Of a DNA stretch of 64,000 bases, positions 8,637 through 18,911 are shown piece by piece. Origin of the DNA: CAZJHX01 sp964545715 (GTDB taxonomy: Bacteria; Myxococcota_A; UBA9042; GCA-2863065); assembly GCA_964545715.1 (NCBI GenBank), contig CAZJHX010000007.1, positions 1 through 64,000 on the forward strand, given 5' to 3'. Below the pieces are notes generated by a model. It worked only from the letters and a program-made list of their open reading frames with translations, was not told the DNA's origin and did no database searches. Numbering within the stretch: position 1 is the stretch's first letter; each line of letters starts with the position of its first letter. The translations under genes were made by a program, and so were the position numbers.

Positions 8637-10206
8637 AGTCCGCAAAGCCCTTGATCAGCGCTTTGTAGATCATGGCGCCCAGCACGCGGTCACCGGCCTT
8701 GGTCAGGTGCGCGAAGTCACCCCACGCCAGCCGCGGCTTCACCTTGTAATACCAGCGGCCCATCGTGCCCTCGCCGCCCATCGCCTCGTAGGTGTTGAAG
8801 AAGGCGCAGCCGTTTTGCTCGGCGATGCGCTGCTGCACCGGGATCATCTTTTTCAGCATCTTCACGGTGCGGACCCGCCCGCGATGCTTTTCGCCGTGGT
8901 CGACCGGGGTCATCATCATGCACGCCGCATCGGGCGCACCGGCCCGCAGTCGCTTGATCACCCGGTCGTACTTCTCGCCGTAGATCCGCATGTTCATGCC
9001 CTTGTCGACAAGCTCGTTGCCGCCGAACATGATGATCTGCAGGTTGGGCTTGCGGTGCGCCACCTGCGTCTTCAGGTGCTCGGGATCGTAGTTCAGGATG
9101 CGGCTGGACCGGGTGCCGATCATGCCGATGCAGTCGTAGACGATGCCCGGCCCGTCGCGCTCCAGGGTGACCCCGTACAAGTGTGAGATCGAGTTGCCTT
9201 TGCCGGCCACGACAAACGTGTGCTCGCCGTCGCCCTCGGCCTCCACCACGCGCCAGGCGTCCTGAGCGACCTCGGACTTTGTGGAGAAGATGATCGGGTC
9301 GCCGCCGTCCACTTTGATGGAGACGTCCCCACCCCTGGGGTACGCGTGATAGTAGAGCTCGAGCCGGCGAGCGTAGACGCGATAGCTGGACTTGGACCCG
9401 CCGCCGCCGAGCGCCGCGACGCCACCGTAACCGTAGCGCGCTTTACCGTGCCGCCGGTTCTTCAGCTTATGGCTGGTCACGGTGCGCCCTCTCCAGCCCT
9501 TGGGCTTGTAGACGACGTCCTTCTGGCGATACCAATCCCAACCCGGCGCCACGTTTACCCAGCCCTTGCCGGCGCTGCCGAACCGGGCCTGCAGCTTGCG
9601 CCTGACGACAGACGTCATGCCGTCCGCCCCAATCACGCTGGCGCCCCAGTGGCTGATGCGTGTGATCGCGCTGTCCTGCTTCAGTGCGGTGCGGCGCAGC
9701 TGGAGGTAAAACGGCTCCATCGCCGTGCCGGTGGGGTCCTCGATCTCGCGCGTAATGCCCGCGTACAAGTCGGGGTCGATCACGACCGCCGGCGGCCTGG
9801 GCTTTGGCGGCGCGGGCTTGATGGGTGCGGCAACGGGCTCGGGCGTGTCCGGCGTGTCCGGCGTGTCCGGCTTTGGCGGCTTTGGCGGCGGCTGCACCTC
9901 GACGACGACCGGATCGGGCGTCCGAGGCGGCGGGGCCCGCAGCTCGTCCTCGTCCTCATCCTCTTCTTCGGCCGCGGCCGCCGCTTCGGCCAGCAGCGCC
10001 TCGTCCAGCACCTCTTCCTGGTCTTTCGTGGGGCGGCCCTCCCACCACATGGCAAACGGGACGTCCTCACCCGCGATCCACGGCCGCAGGTCCCCCAGCG
10101 TCCCGACACCCTCGGCGATCTGCACGTCCGGCAAGGCATACGTGATGCTCAGGACGCCCAAGGTGGAAGCGGCGACAATCGCCATGTGTGTGAGACCGCT
10201 TTTCAT
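8599..10206 (-). CDS. SGNH/GDSL hydrolase-like protein, partner of MBOAT acyltransferase
   Basis: A 535-residue exported or N-anchored protein. A hydrophobic N-terminal segment is followed by an acidic tract, then a Pro-rich linker with repeated PDT units (about residues 95-135), then an SGNH domain. Its blocks are visible: HWGASVIGADG (nucleophile Ser in GAS), MFGGNEL (Gly/Asn block) and WGDFAHLTKAGD (DxxH block), so all four catalytic-type residues are present. It follows the MBOAT gene with a 4-base gap. MBOAT/SGNH pairs O-acylate surface polysaccharides or lipids, with the SGNH protein acting outside the membrane. A deacetylase role is the alternative. Confidence 0.85.
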   Translation of the reverse strand: MKSGLTHMAIVAASTLGVLSITYALPDVQIAEGVGTLGDLRPWIAGEDVPFAMWWEGRPTKDQEEVLDEALLAEAAAAAEEEDEDEDELRAPPPRTPDPVVVEVQPPPKPPKPDTPDTPDTPEPVAAPIKPAPPKPRPPAVVIDPDLYAGITREIEDPTGTAMEPFYLQLRRTALKQDSAITRISHWGASVIGADGMTSVVRRKLQARFGSAGKGWVNVAPGWDWYRQKDVVYKPKGWRGRTVTSHKLKNRRHGKARYGYGGVAALGGGGSKSSYRVYARRLELYYHAYPRGGDVSIKVDGGDPIIFSTKSEVAQDAWRVVEAEGDGEHTFVVAGKGNSISHLYGVTLERDGPGIVYDCIGMIGTRSSRILNYDPEHLKTQVAHRKPNLQIIMFGGNELVDKGMNMRIYGEKYDRVIKRLRAGAPDAACMMMTPVDHGEKHRGRVRTVKMLKKMIPVQQRIAEQNGCAFFNTYEAMGGEGTMGRWYYKVKPRLAWGDFAHLTKAGDRVLGAMIYKALIKGFADFIARPPQPSDAP

Positions 10207-10210
10207 GGAA

Positions 10211-11644
10211 TCAGAACTGGAAGTAGATGAACGGGACCGGGTTGACGTACGAGAGATAGACCATCCAGGCCAGCATCACGCCGAACACCAGCCCCTGTAC
10301 GGGCGCGGGCAGCACCCGGAAGCGCATGCCGGCTGTGGTGACCCACCGCTTCGGCGTCCAGTGAATGGCGTAGCTTGCCCCCATGACAGCCCAGATCTTC
10401 CAATGGATGTGGTTGAACGTCCAATCCGTGCCCAGAAGTTGGTCGGTGACGCGCCAGCACTGGTCCAGGTCCTGCCCGCGAAACAGGATGCGGGCCAGGG
10501 TGACGAACGTAAATGCGGCTGCAACACGCCATACCAGCTTGAACCCTCTCAGCTCGTACTTCAGTCCCAGGCGCTTGCGGCGTTGGTTGTGGTAGCGGTT
10601 GATCCCGACCACGACGCCGTGGATTACGCCGTACCAGACGAAGGTCCAGTTGGCCCCGTGCCACAGGCCCATGATGACCAGCGCAGCCATGATGTTGAAG
10701 TACGCGCGTATCTCGCCTTTGTGCGTGCCGCCCAGTGGGAAGTAGATGTACTCGCGCACCCACGTGGACAGCGTCATGTGCCAGCGGCGCCAGAACTTGG
10801 CCACGCTCTCCGCCTGGTAGGGGCGGTTGAAGTTCTCGGGCAGCTCGTAGCCGAAGAGCTTGGCCGTGCCGATCGCCATGTCCGTGTAGCCTGAGAAGTC
10901 GCAGTAGATCTGCATCGAGTACGCGTACAGCGCCAGCAGAACCTCGGCCGAGGAGTATACGCCCGGGTTGTCGTACACGCGGTCGATCAGGTTCAGCGCC
11001 AGGAAGTCGGCGATGGCCAGCTTCTTCACCAGCCCCTTGATGATCAGGAACACTCCGTCGCTGACCTGCTTTCGCGTCACGGTCGGGCGCGTCTCGAACT
11101 GCGGCACCAGGTGCTTGGCCAGCACGATGGGCCCGGCGACAAGCTGCGGGAAGAACGAGACGAACAGCGCAAACTTGATGAAGTTGCGGATCGGCGCCTG
11201 TCGTCCGCGGTAGACGTCGATGGTGTAGGCCATCGTCTGGAACGTGTAGAACGAGATGCCGACCGGCAGCGCCGCCTTCAGCAGCGGCAGCCTCGTGTCG
11301 GCGTCCACGATCCCGGCCGATTTCAGCGCGATCTCGATGCTCTCGGTGAAGAAGTCGTAATACTTGAACGTGCCGAGCAGACCGAGATTGGTCATCAAGC
11401 TCAGCCACAGCAGCGCTTTCTTGCGCAGGCGGCTCTGGGTGGAGACGATGCCTATGCCGCAGCAGTAGTCGACCAGCGTCGAGCCCAGGATGAGCACGAT
11501 GTAGATCGGCCTCGAGTTCATATAGAAGAACCACGAGGCGACAAGCAGGATAGCGAGGCGCAGCAGGTTGTAGCGGGCCAGACTCCAGGTCAGGATGAGA
11601 GTGGCGACCAGGAAGATGGCGAAGCTGAGAGTGTGGAATGCCAT
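10211..11644 (-). CDS. MBOAT family O-acyltransferase (AlgI/DltB-like)
   Basis: A 477-residue polytopic protein matching the membrane-bound O-acyltransferase family. The hallmark MGLWHGANWTFVWYGVIHG carries the expected catalytic His near residue 325. Other family landmarks include an FFPQLVAGP-like segment and CDFSGYTDMAIG. It should pass an acyl group across the inner membrane to the SGNH partner encoded directly downstream, as in alginate or peptidoglycan O-acetylation systems. The acceptor is unknown; the nearby glycosyltransferases suggest a surface glycan. It is divergent from the zinc-ribbon gene with only 56 bases between starts. Confidence 0.93.
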   Translation of the reverse strand: MAFHTLSFAIFLVATLILTWSLARYNLLRLAILLVASWFFYMNSRPIYIVLILGSTLVDYCCGIGIVSTQSRLRKKALLWLSLMTNLGLLGTFKYYDFFTESIEIALKSAGIVDADTRLPLLKAALPVGISFYTFQTMAYTIDVYRGRQAPIRNFIKFALFVSFFPQLVAGPIVLAKHLVPQFETRPTVTRKQVSDGVFLIIKGLVKKLAIADFLALNLIDRVYDNPGVYSSAEVLLALYAYSMQIYCDFSGYTDMAIGTAKLFGYELPENFNRPYQAESVAKFWRRWHMTLSTWVREYIYFPLGGTHKGEIRAYFNIMAALVIMGLWHGANWTFVWYGVIHGVVVGINRYHNQRRKRLGLKYELRGFKLVWRVAAAFTFVTLARILFRGQDLDQCWRVTDQLLGTDWTFNHIHWKIWAVMGASYAIHWTPKRWVTTAGMRFRVLPAPVQGLVFGVMLAWMVYLSYVNPVPFIYFQF

Positions 11645-11648
11645 CGCT

Positions 11649-11668
11649 AAGTGGCGGGATTACCACTT
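11649..11668. promoter_or_regulatory. Short inverted repeat in a divergent promoter region
   Basis: AAGTGG (11649-11654) and CCACTT (11663-11668) are separated by eight bases in the 56-base gap between the MBOAT gene and the zinc-ribbon gene. It could be an operator, but six-base arms occur by chance easily. Confidence 0.25.
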
Positions 11669-11700
11669 GGCAGGTTCATTTTCCAGACGCGGAGGACACG

Positions 11701-12894
11701 TTGAGTAGCAGTTGCCTGGTTTGTGGGCGCGCCAATGTCGGTGAAAGCGCGCTGTTGTGCGCGCACTGCGGCGCACCCATGCCGGACTCTTCGGGCGCCG
11801 CGCTTTCGCCACCCCCGCTCGCGGGTCCCCGCAGGCGGCGTCCATATCTGAAGGTGGCGGCGCTGGGCGTCGTGGTGCTGGCCGCCATCGTCGGGCTCAC
11901 GCTCTGGCTGCGCGGCCCCTCGGTCAGCGGCCTGGAGGCGGGTCGATCCATGCCCGCCGGCATGACCTCGGTGTTCGGCGTCGATTTCCATCGCATCCTG
12001 CGGCACGACTGGGTTGAGAAGCTGCTGGACGACCCCAACGTGGCCCAGGGCGTCCGCTTGCTGAGAGACTCCAGCGGCATCGACGTCATGGCGCTGGAGT
12101 CGGTCGGAGGCGGCACCCAGCTGATCGGGGACCGCCTGCACCTGCTCATGGTCGTGCACGGCAAGTTCCAGGCGGACCAGCTCGAGCCCATGCTGGGCAC
12201 CATGGCGCCGAGGACGGTCGAGCTGGACGGCGGCATCACGCTGCACCAGATCCCGCTGCCCAAACTGCCGCTGGGGCTGCTGTCGGGCGGCGCTGCTGCC
12301 GATGAGCCAAAGCCGGAGTCCGAAGAAGAGCCTCTGCCCGAGGACGTGCCCGCCGGCGAGGCGTCGATCGTCAAGCCGGATCCACCGCTTGCGCTGCTGC
12401 CCAACTATGCGGACCTGCTTATCGGCGTGCTTGACGACGAGACCTTTGTGCTGGGGTCGCGGGAGCTGATCGAGCGCTATCTGGCCGGCGGGGACACCGT
12501 TGAGGACGACGAGACGATCGGCCCGCTGCTGGAGGCCATCGACGGACGCGCGATGGTCTGGGGTGTGGGGGTTGTGGACGCCAGTGGACTGGGTCCTTTG
12601 ACCAGCGTTCTCGACATGCCGGATATCGCGCCGAAAATCGACGGAGCGACCTACAGCGCGACCATGCGTCTGACGGACGGGTTTGAGATGGAGTTGACCA
12701 CAACGCTGCCGTCCGCACAGGTCGCGCAGCAGCTCAAGTCCGTCCTGGACGCGGCCAGCTTGCGCGCGGCGCCGTTTGAAAGTGCTTTTGCCTTGATGGG
12801 TGTCGAGATCAAGCCCCCGAAAATCACCGTAACCGGGGCGTCTGTTTCGGTGTCTACCCGGCTGCCGCTGCCCGATCTGCCCGGTCTGCTTTAA
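11701..12894 (+). CDS. Zinc-ribbon, single-pass membrane protein of unknown function
   Basis: A 397-residue protein. The N terminus has two CxxC knuckles (CLVCGR and CAHCGA), a short cytoplasmic zinc ribbon. A single helix follows (about residues 55-75), then a periplasmic domain of about 300 residues containing an acidic linker. The extracytoplasmic part resembles DUF3352-like proteins in general pattern, but I cannot name a family. The frame is open 21 codons upstream, yet TTG 11701 is chosen because GGAGG sits five bases before it and the zinc ribbon then begins directly; the longer version would overlap the divergent gene. Confidence 0.75.
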   Translation: MSSSCLVCGRANVGESALLCAHCGAPMPDSSGAALSPPPLAGPRRRRPYLKVAALGVVVLAAIVGLTLWLRGPSVSGLEAGRSMPAGMTSVFGVDFHRILRHDWVEKLLDDPNVAQGVRLLRDSSGIDVMALESVGGGTQLIGDRLHLLMVVHGKFQADQLEPMLGTMAPRTVELDGGITLHQIPLPKLPLGLLSGGAAADEPKPESEEEPLPEDVPAGEASIVKPDPPLALLPNYADLLIGVLDDETFVLGSRELIERYLAGGDTVEDDETIGPLLEAIDGRAMVWGVGVVDASGLGPLTSVLDMPDIAPKIDGATYSATMRLTDGFEMELTTTLPSAQVAQQLKSVLDAASLRAAPFESAFALMGVEIKPPKITVTGASVSVSTRLPLPDLPGLL

Positions 12895-13000
12895 CCCACA
12901 GGTTGGATCCCACTACATTGACACATTTTCAGGTCATAGATATACTGCGTCCGGTTGTCCAGGTGGTATTCAGGACTGCTTTTTATCGAGGTCGCCAACC
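12895..13000. other. Intergenic leader with strong promoter
   Basis: Contains the sigma-70 promoter described separately and a leader of about 50 bases that ends in a GAGG-type ribosome site before ATG 13001. Nothing else is apparent. Confidence 0.5.
12918..12946 (+). promoter_or_regulatory. Near-consensus sigma-70 promoter
   Basis: TTGACA at 12918-12923 and TATACT at 12941-12946 are separated by exactly 17 bases. It is the best housekeeping promoter seen in the window. It would start transcription near 12953 and drive the coiled-coil protein gene and probably gpsA. Confidence 0.85.
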
Positions 13001-13858
13001 ATGCCAGATGATTCAGCGCTTCGCGCAACCCTGGAGGAACTGAAAGAGCTCCAGGACTCCGATGAGGCTCGGCGCCCCGCCAAAAAGCAGGAGGCCGCCG
13101 GTGAGACGCCCGCGTTTGTAGGCGGCTCACTGCTAGACGATCTTCTCAACGAGACCAGCGGCGAAGCCCAGCGCGAGCTGGAGGAGATTCGTTCACAGCT
13201 GGCCGACAAGAAGGCGGCTGAGGCCGCTGCACGCAAAGAGTCACACGCCCGTCGTCGCGCCCAATTGGACGCGCTTCGTGAGCAAGAGTCGCAGCGTCGC
13301 GAGGCCATGATCCAGCGGCGAGAGCGCCAGCTGGCCCACGGCACGGCCGGCCCGGCGCCGGAAAAAGCGCCAGAGTCGGTTGTCGAGCACGTCTCCGTCG
13401 TAGCGGCCCCGCAGAAATCCTCAAATGCCGGTCTTTTCGCTATCGCAGCGGTCCTCTTCCTGGGCCTGCTGGGCGCCGGCTGGTTGTTCTGGTTGCAGCA
13501 ACACGACGCAAAGCAGTCCGCCGACGCGAGCCAGCAGACGCCCGCTGAGGTTGCTGAGACCGCCCCGGTCAAGACGGCTGAGAAGGCAGCTACCGCCGCT
13601 CCTGAGCCTGCCGCCGCCAAGCCCGCAGCCGCGGTTCCGGCCAAGCCGGCGGTTGTCGCGCTCGCTGTCGAGTTCCGCGAGATCGAGCCCGAGGCCGACG
13701 GCTATCCCCGGCGCATGGTCGAGTTGATGGCGCCTCGCTCCGGCAAGCGCGGAGGCAAGGCCAGACGCGGGGGCAAGCGCGGTGGCGCCAAGCGCGGCGG
13801 TAAACGTGGCGGCAAGCGCATCCGAATCCGCGCGCTCAACCTGGGCGGCAGCAAGTAA
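13001..13858 (+). CDS. Membrane protein with coiled coil and basic KRGG-repeat tail
   Basis: A 285-residue protein of unknown function. Residues 1-130 are charged and helical, with a likely coiled coil at about 45-110 rich in Glu, Arg and Ala. One membrane helix follows (near residues 145-165), then an Ala/Pro/Lys linker, then a very basic tail built of repeated KRGG-like units (about residues 245-275). It is transcribed from a near-consensus promoter and has a GAGG ribosome site nine bases before ATG. It lies 22 bases upstream of gpsA and is probably co-transcribed with it. The basic tail might bind nucleic acid or acidic polymers; this is speculation. Confidence 0.75.
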   Translation: MPDDSALRATLEELKELQDSDEARRPAKKQEAAGETPAFVGGSLLDDLLNETSGEAQRELEEIRSQLADKKAAEAAARKESHARRRAQLDALREQESQRREAMIQRRERQLAHGTAGPAPEKAPESVVEHVSVVAAPQKSSNAGLFAIAAVLFLGLLGAGWLFWLQQHDAKQSADASQQTPAEVAETAPVKTAEKAATAAPEPAAAKPAAAVPAKPAVVALAVEFREIEPEADGYPRRMVELMAPRSGKRGGKARRGGKRGGAKRGGKRGGKRIRIRALNLGGSK

Positions 13859-13880
13859 CACAGACAGGAGCGTTCGGACG

Positions 13881-14897
13881 GTGAACTCAACGGCACTGCG
13901 TGCGACGGTGATCGGCGCCGGCGCTTGGGGTACTGCGCTGGCCACCGTGCTGGTCGAGGGCGATCACCAGGTGACGATCTGGGCGTACGAGCCCGAGGTC
14001 GCAGCCGACATCAACGACAACCACGCCAACAGCGTCTATCTGCCGGACATCGACCTGCCGGAGGAGCTTGTCGCCACGTCCGACCTGAAGGCTGCGGTCG
14101 AGGACGCGGAGCTCATCTTGTCCGTGTGCCCGGCGCAGCACCTGCGCACCCTGGCTACCCAGTGGATTCCCTACGCCAGACCCGACGCCATCGTAGTCGT
14201 GGCGTCCAAGGGTATCGAGACCGGCACGGGCATGCTGCTCAGCGAGGTGCTGGACGACGTGCTGCCGCCCACCATGCGTCGCCGCGTCGCGTTTCTCAGC
14301 GGGCCCTCGTTTGCCCGTGAGGTGGCGGCCGGTCTGCCGACCGTCGTCGTGGTTGCCGCGGAGGAAGAGGCGCTGGCCGAGCAAGTGCAGCACACGTTCG
14401 CGCGTCCCACATTTCGGACCTATCGCAGCACGGACGTCGTTGGCGTCGAGGTCGCAGGGGCCCTGAAGAACGTCATGGCCATCGCCACCGGCATCTGCGA
14501 CGGCATGGACCTCGGCCACAACGCGCGGGCCGCCATCCTGACCCGCGGCCTGCTGGAGCTGACGCGCATGGCGGTCAAGCTGGGCGCCGACCCGATCACC
14601 ATGATGGGCCTGGCCGGCATGGGCGACCTGGTGCTCACCTGCACGGGCGATCTCAGCCGCAACCGCACCCTGGGCAAGGCGCTTGGCAGCGGGCGCTCGG
14701 TGGCTGACGTGTTGGGCGGACAGCCGCAGGTCGTCGAGGGCGTGGCCACCGCGAAAGCGGCGTACCACCTGGCGCGAAAGCTGGGCGTGGACACACCCAT
14801 CGTGGATGAGGTTTACGGCGTGCTGTACGAAAACGCGGATATCGCGGGCGCCGTCGAGCGTCTGATGACCCGCTCTTTGAAGCGCGAGCAGGTCTAG
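13881..14897 (+). CDS. gpsA: NAD(P)-dependent glycerol-3-phosphate dehydrogenase
   Basis: A 338-residue protein that reduces dihydroxyacetone phosphate to sn-glycerol 3-phosphate for phospholipid synthesis in the cytoplasm. The Rossmann motif GAGAWGTALA is at the N terminus. The catalytic-Lys region reads VAGALKNVMAIATG, and the substrate-binding segment GLAGMGDLVLTCTG is followed by SRNR. Length is typical. The start is GTG 13881, ten bases after AGGAG, because longer versions add an implausible N terminus that overlaps the upstream gene. Its TAG stop directly abuts the stop of the convergent ffh gene. Confidence 0.96.
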   Translation: MNSTALRATVIGAGAWGTALATVLVEGDHQVTIWAYEPEVAADINDNHANSVYLPDIDLPEELVATSDLKAAVEDAELILSVCPAQHLRTLATQWIPYARPDAIVVVASKGIETGTGMLLSEVLDDVLPPTMRRRVAFLSGPSFAREVAAGLPTVVVVAAEEEALAEQVQHTFARPTFRTYRSTDVVGVEVAGALKNVMAIATGICDGMDLGHNARAAILTRGLLELTRMAVKLGADPITMMGLAGMGDLVLTCTGDLSRNRTLGKALGSGRSVADVLGGQPQVVEGVATAKAAYHLARKLGVDTPIVDEVYGVLYENADIAGAVERLMTRSLKREQV

Positions 14898-16472
<1,575 letters not shown>

Positions 16473-16486
16473 GGGTCCAGTGGGGG

Positions 16487-16996
16487 TTAGTCGTCCTTGG
16501 CGCCCGCGAGAATCCAGCTACGTAGCATCTCAAGGCGCTCCTCGTCCAGACCGGTGGGCTCGCCCTGCGGCATCGGCACGCCAAAAGGCGGGTCGGCCTT
16601 GCACTTCACGAAGAGGTACGAGGCGTCCGGGTCGCCGGGCACGACCAGGTCCTGGTCGGTCTGTTGGGTGGACTTGACGCCGACGATCAGCGGATAGCTG
16701 TCGCCTTCCAGCACCAGACCCGCCGCGCCGGCCGGACCCTTGTGACACACAGACGCCAGGCTGCAGCTGACAGCCCAGATCTGCTCTTCGATCTCCGTCA
16801 GTGTCGTCGCCGCTTCCCCGGTGTCCGCCGTATCGCCCGTGTCCGCCGTATCGCCCGTGTCCGCCGTGTCGCCGGTATCGCCCGTGCCGTCGGTGTCATC
16901 CAACACGACCGCATCGCCGCCCGTTCCAGAGCCGCCGTTGTCCGTGCTGCAAGCCATCAAAGCGCATGCTGCGCCACAAATGATCAACGTTCTCAT
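16487..16996 (-). CDS. Small lipoprotein with atypical haem-type motif
   Basis: A 169-residue lipoprotein. The signal peptide ends at lipobox LMAC, then a linker made of repeated TGDTAD units. The C-terminal domain resembles the cytochrome-c-like modules of planctomycetal/myxobacterial proteins: a CSLASVCH motif, a VPGDPDASYLF segment, MPQG and a closing SWILAGA. The haem-type motif has five residues between the cysteines instead of two, so haem attachment is uncertain. ATG 16996 is chosen over an upstream ATG because it gives a clean lipobox signal and has TATAAA seven bases upstream. It lies 14 bases upstream of ffh; co-transcription is probable. Confidence 0.75.
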   Translation of the reverse strand: MRTLIICGAACALMACSTDNGGSGTGGDAVVLDDTDGTGDTGDTADTGDTADTGDTADTGEAATTLTEIEEQIWAVSCSLASVCHKGPAGAAGLVLEGDSYPLIVGVKSTQQTDQDLVVPGDPDASYLFVKCKADPPFGVPMPQGEPTGLDEERLEMLRSWILAGAKDD

Positions 16997-17003
16997 GCCG
17001 CGC

Positions 17004-17009
17004 TTTATA
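17004..17009 (-). promoter_or_regulatory. Candidate -10 box of a leaderless promoter
   Basis: On the minus strand TATAAA is followed by seven bases and then ATG 16996. No ribosome-binding sequence fits in between. Paired with a divergent element at 17063-17068. Confidence 0.55.
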
Positions 17010-17062
17010 GCTTCATTACGGGTTCCAGGTCCAATCCTTGTTGTGGGCTTCGTACCGCCTGC

Positions 17063-17068
17063 TATGTT
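17063..17068 (+). promoter_or_regulatory. Candidate -10 box of a leaderless promoter
   Basis: TATGTT is followed by seven bases and ATG 17076. A weak -35 (TTGTGG at 17041-17046) lies 16 bases upstream. This favours ATG 17076 over the other ATGs of the permease gene. Confidence 0.45.
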
Positions 17069-17075
17069 TGCGCCG

Positions 17076-18911
17076 ATGTCGACAGCCTCCATGCTTCTGA
17101 TCGCCAGCCTTGCGGCGCTCGCCCTCGGGCCGGTGCTCCATCAGGCGGCGCAGCGCCTCGGGTGGGCGATCTCGGCGCTGGACGGCTTTGTCTTTGTCAC
17201 CATCGGCGGGCTCGTCCTGGGCCACGTCTTGCCCGAAGCCGTCAGCACCTCCGGCTGGGGTGTCCTGCTGGCCGCCCTGCTGGGCGTCGGCGGTCCGCTC
17301 ATCATCGAGCGCTGGATGCATCGCGCCGCCGCCACCGTACATGCCGCCGCTTTGTGCCTGGCGCTGGTCGGCATTCTGGTTCACGGGTGGATCGACGGCA
17401 TGGTGCTGTCGACCGCCGAGCTGCACGGCAACGAGGCTGTGGCCCTGTCCCTGGCGGTGATCCTCCATCGCCTGCCTGTCGCGCTCATGGTCTGGTCTCT
17501 GCTGGTGCCCCCGTACGGCTCGCGCGCTGCGATCTTCACGTTGACGGTTGTCGCCACCGGTACGGTGATCGGCTTCTGGGGCGGTCCCGGATTGCTCCAC
17601 CACCTGGAGGGCTACTGGGTCGGCTATTTTCAGGCGCTCGTCGCCGGCTCGCTGATCCACGTGATGGTGCATCGCTTTCACGGGGAGACGGCGCATCCCG
17701 ACCACTGGAAGTGGGCCTCGGGCGTCGGGGCGCTGGCCGGCTTGGCGCTGCTGCTGTCGGTAGGCTCGCCCGTCGAGGCGGCAGAGGGGCACCATCATGG
17801 CGGCGGCGGGTTCTCAGAGGCCTTTTTGGCGCTGCTGCTGGAGAGCGCACCCGCGCTGGTCCTGGCCTACCTGGTCTCCGGCCTGGTGCATGTCTATCTG
17901 CCCAAGATCGGCCTGTCGTGGCTCAGGCGCGGGCGCCCGATGACCCAGGCGATGCGCGGTGTCGCGTTTGGGCTGCCCCTGCCCATGTGCTCCTGCGGCG
18001 TCATCCCGGTCTATCGCTCGCTCGTGATGCAGGGAGCCCCGCCAACGGCCGCCATGGCCTTTTTTGTAGCCACGCCGGAGCTGGGTCTGGACGCGATCTT
18101 TTTGTCCGTGCCGTTGCTGGGGCCGGAGATCACGATCGCGCGGGTCGGAGCCGCCGTCGTGGTCGCCCTGTTGGTGGCGTGGGTGATCGGCCACCTGGCG
18201 TCGCCGTCCATGCCCGATCCGGCCGGATCCGGGGAGGCGGATGCCGAGATCCCAGAGGACTTCATCGGCAAGATGAAGGAGGCGGTCCGCATCGGCTACG
18301 GGGAGATGGTGGACGCGACCATGCCGTGGATCGTGTTCGGGCTCGCGATCGCGGCCATGCTCGACCCGATGCTGACCTCCCCGGACTCCTTTCTGCATCA
18401 CGTGCCGGCGTCCATGGAGGTCGCGGTCTTTGCGCTGCTGGGCATGCCGGCGTACGTCTGCGCTTCGGGCGCCACGCCGCTGGTAGCGGTGCTGATCGCG
18501 CACGGGGTCTCGCCAGGCGCCGCCATCGCGTTTTTGCTGACCGGCCCGGCGACCAACGTGACCACCTTCGGCGTGCTCTCGGCCCTGCACGACAAGCGCA
18601 TCGCGCTGTATTTCGGCGCGGCTATGGCTGTGGCCGCCATCGGATGTGGGCTGCTGGTCAACGTACTGTTGCCCGAGGTCGCGGCCCGGCCGATGCCTCA
18701 TACCCACTTCGACTCGGCCGGCTGGCTGCGCAGCGGCAGCACGATTCTGTTGATCGGGCTGGTCCTGCTGTCGATCCTGCGTCAGGGACCGCGTGGGTTT
18801 GTGGCGCAGATCGTGTCGGGCGACGACCACGACCACGATCACGACCACGACCACGACCACGGCCACGCCGACAGCGATGGGCACGACGACGCCCACGCCT
18901 GCTGCCATTGA
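17076..18911 (+). CDS. ZIP-like/SO_0444-type fused metal permease
   Basis: A polytopic protein of about 611 residues made of two transport-like halves. The N-terminal half carries ZIP-transporter-like motifs: HGWIDGMVL and, one helix later, ILHRLPVALM. The C-terminal half matches the ArsP/DUF318 permease family that includes SO_0444-type Cu/Zn efflux proteins, with MCSCGVIPVYRSL, a FFVATPELGLDA segment and a repeated-half GMPAYVCASGATPL. The extreme C terminus is a His/Asp tail (HDHDHDHDHDHGH) ending in CCH, typical of Zn, Cu or Ni handling. Direction (efflux or uptake) is not decided by sequence. ATG 17064 and 17091 are alternative starts. It heads four overlapping genes. Confidence 0.85.
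   Translation: MSTASMLLIASLAALALGPVLHQAAQRLGWAISALDGFVFVTIGGLVLGHVLPEAVSTSGWGVLLAALLGVGGPLIIERWMHRAAATVHAAALCLALVGILVHGWIDGMVLSTAELHGNEAVALSLAVILHRLPVALMVWSLLVPPYGSRAAIFTLTVVATGTVIGFWGGPGLLHHLEGYWVGYFQALVAGSLIHVMVHRFHGETAHPDHWKWASGVGALAGLALLLSVGSPVEAAEGHHHGGGGFSEAFLALLLESAPALVLAYLVSGLVHVYLPKIGLSWLRRGRPMTQAMRGVAFGLPLPMCSCGVIPVYRSLVMQGAPPTAAMAFFVATPELGLDAIFLSVPLLGPEITIARVGAAVVVALLVAWVIGHLASPSMPDPAGSGEADAEIPEDFIGKMKEAVRIGYGEMVDATMPWIVFGLAIAAMLDPMLTSPDSFLHHVPASMEVAVFALLGMPAYVCASGATPLVAVLIAHGVSPGAAIAFLLTGPATNVTTFGVLSALHDKRIALYFGAAMAVAAIGCGLLVNVLLPEVAARPMPHTHFDSAGWLRSGSTILLIGLVLLSILRQGPRGFVAQIVSGDDHDHDHDHDHDHGHADSDGHDDAHACCH

Noticed and set aside
9820..9870. Repeated GTGTCCGGC units as a DNA satellite
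   Set aside because: They encode the repeated Pro-Asp-Thr linker of the SGNH protein and nothing more.
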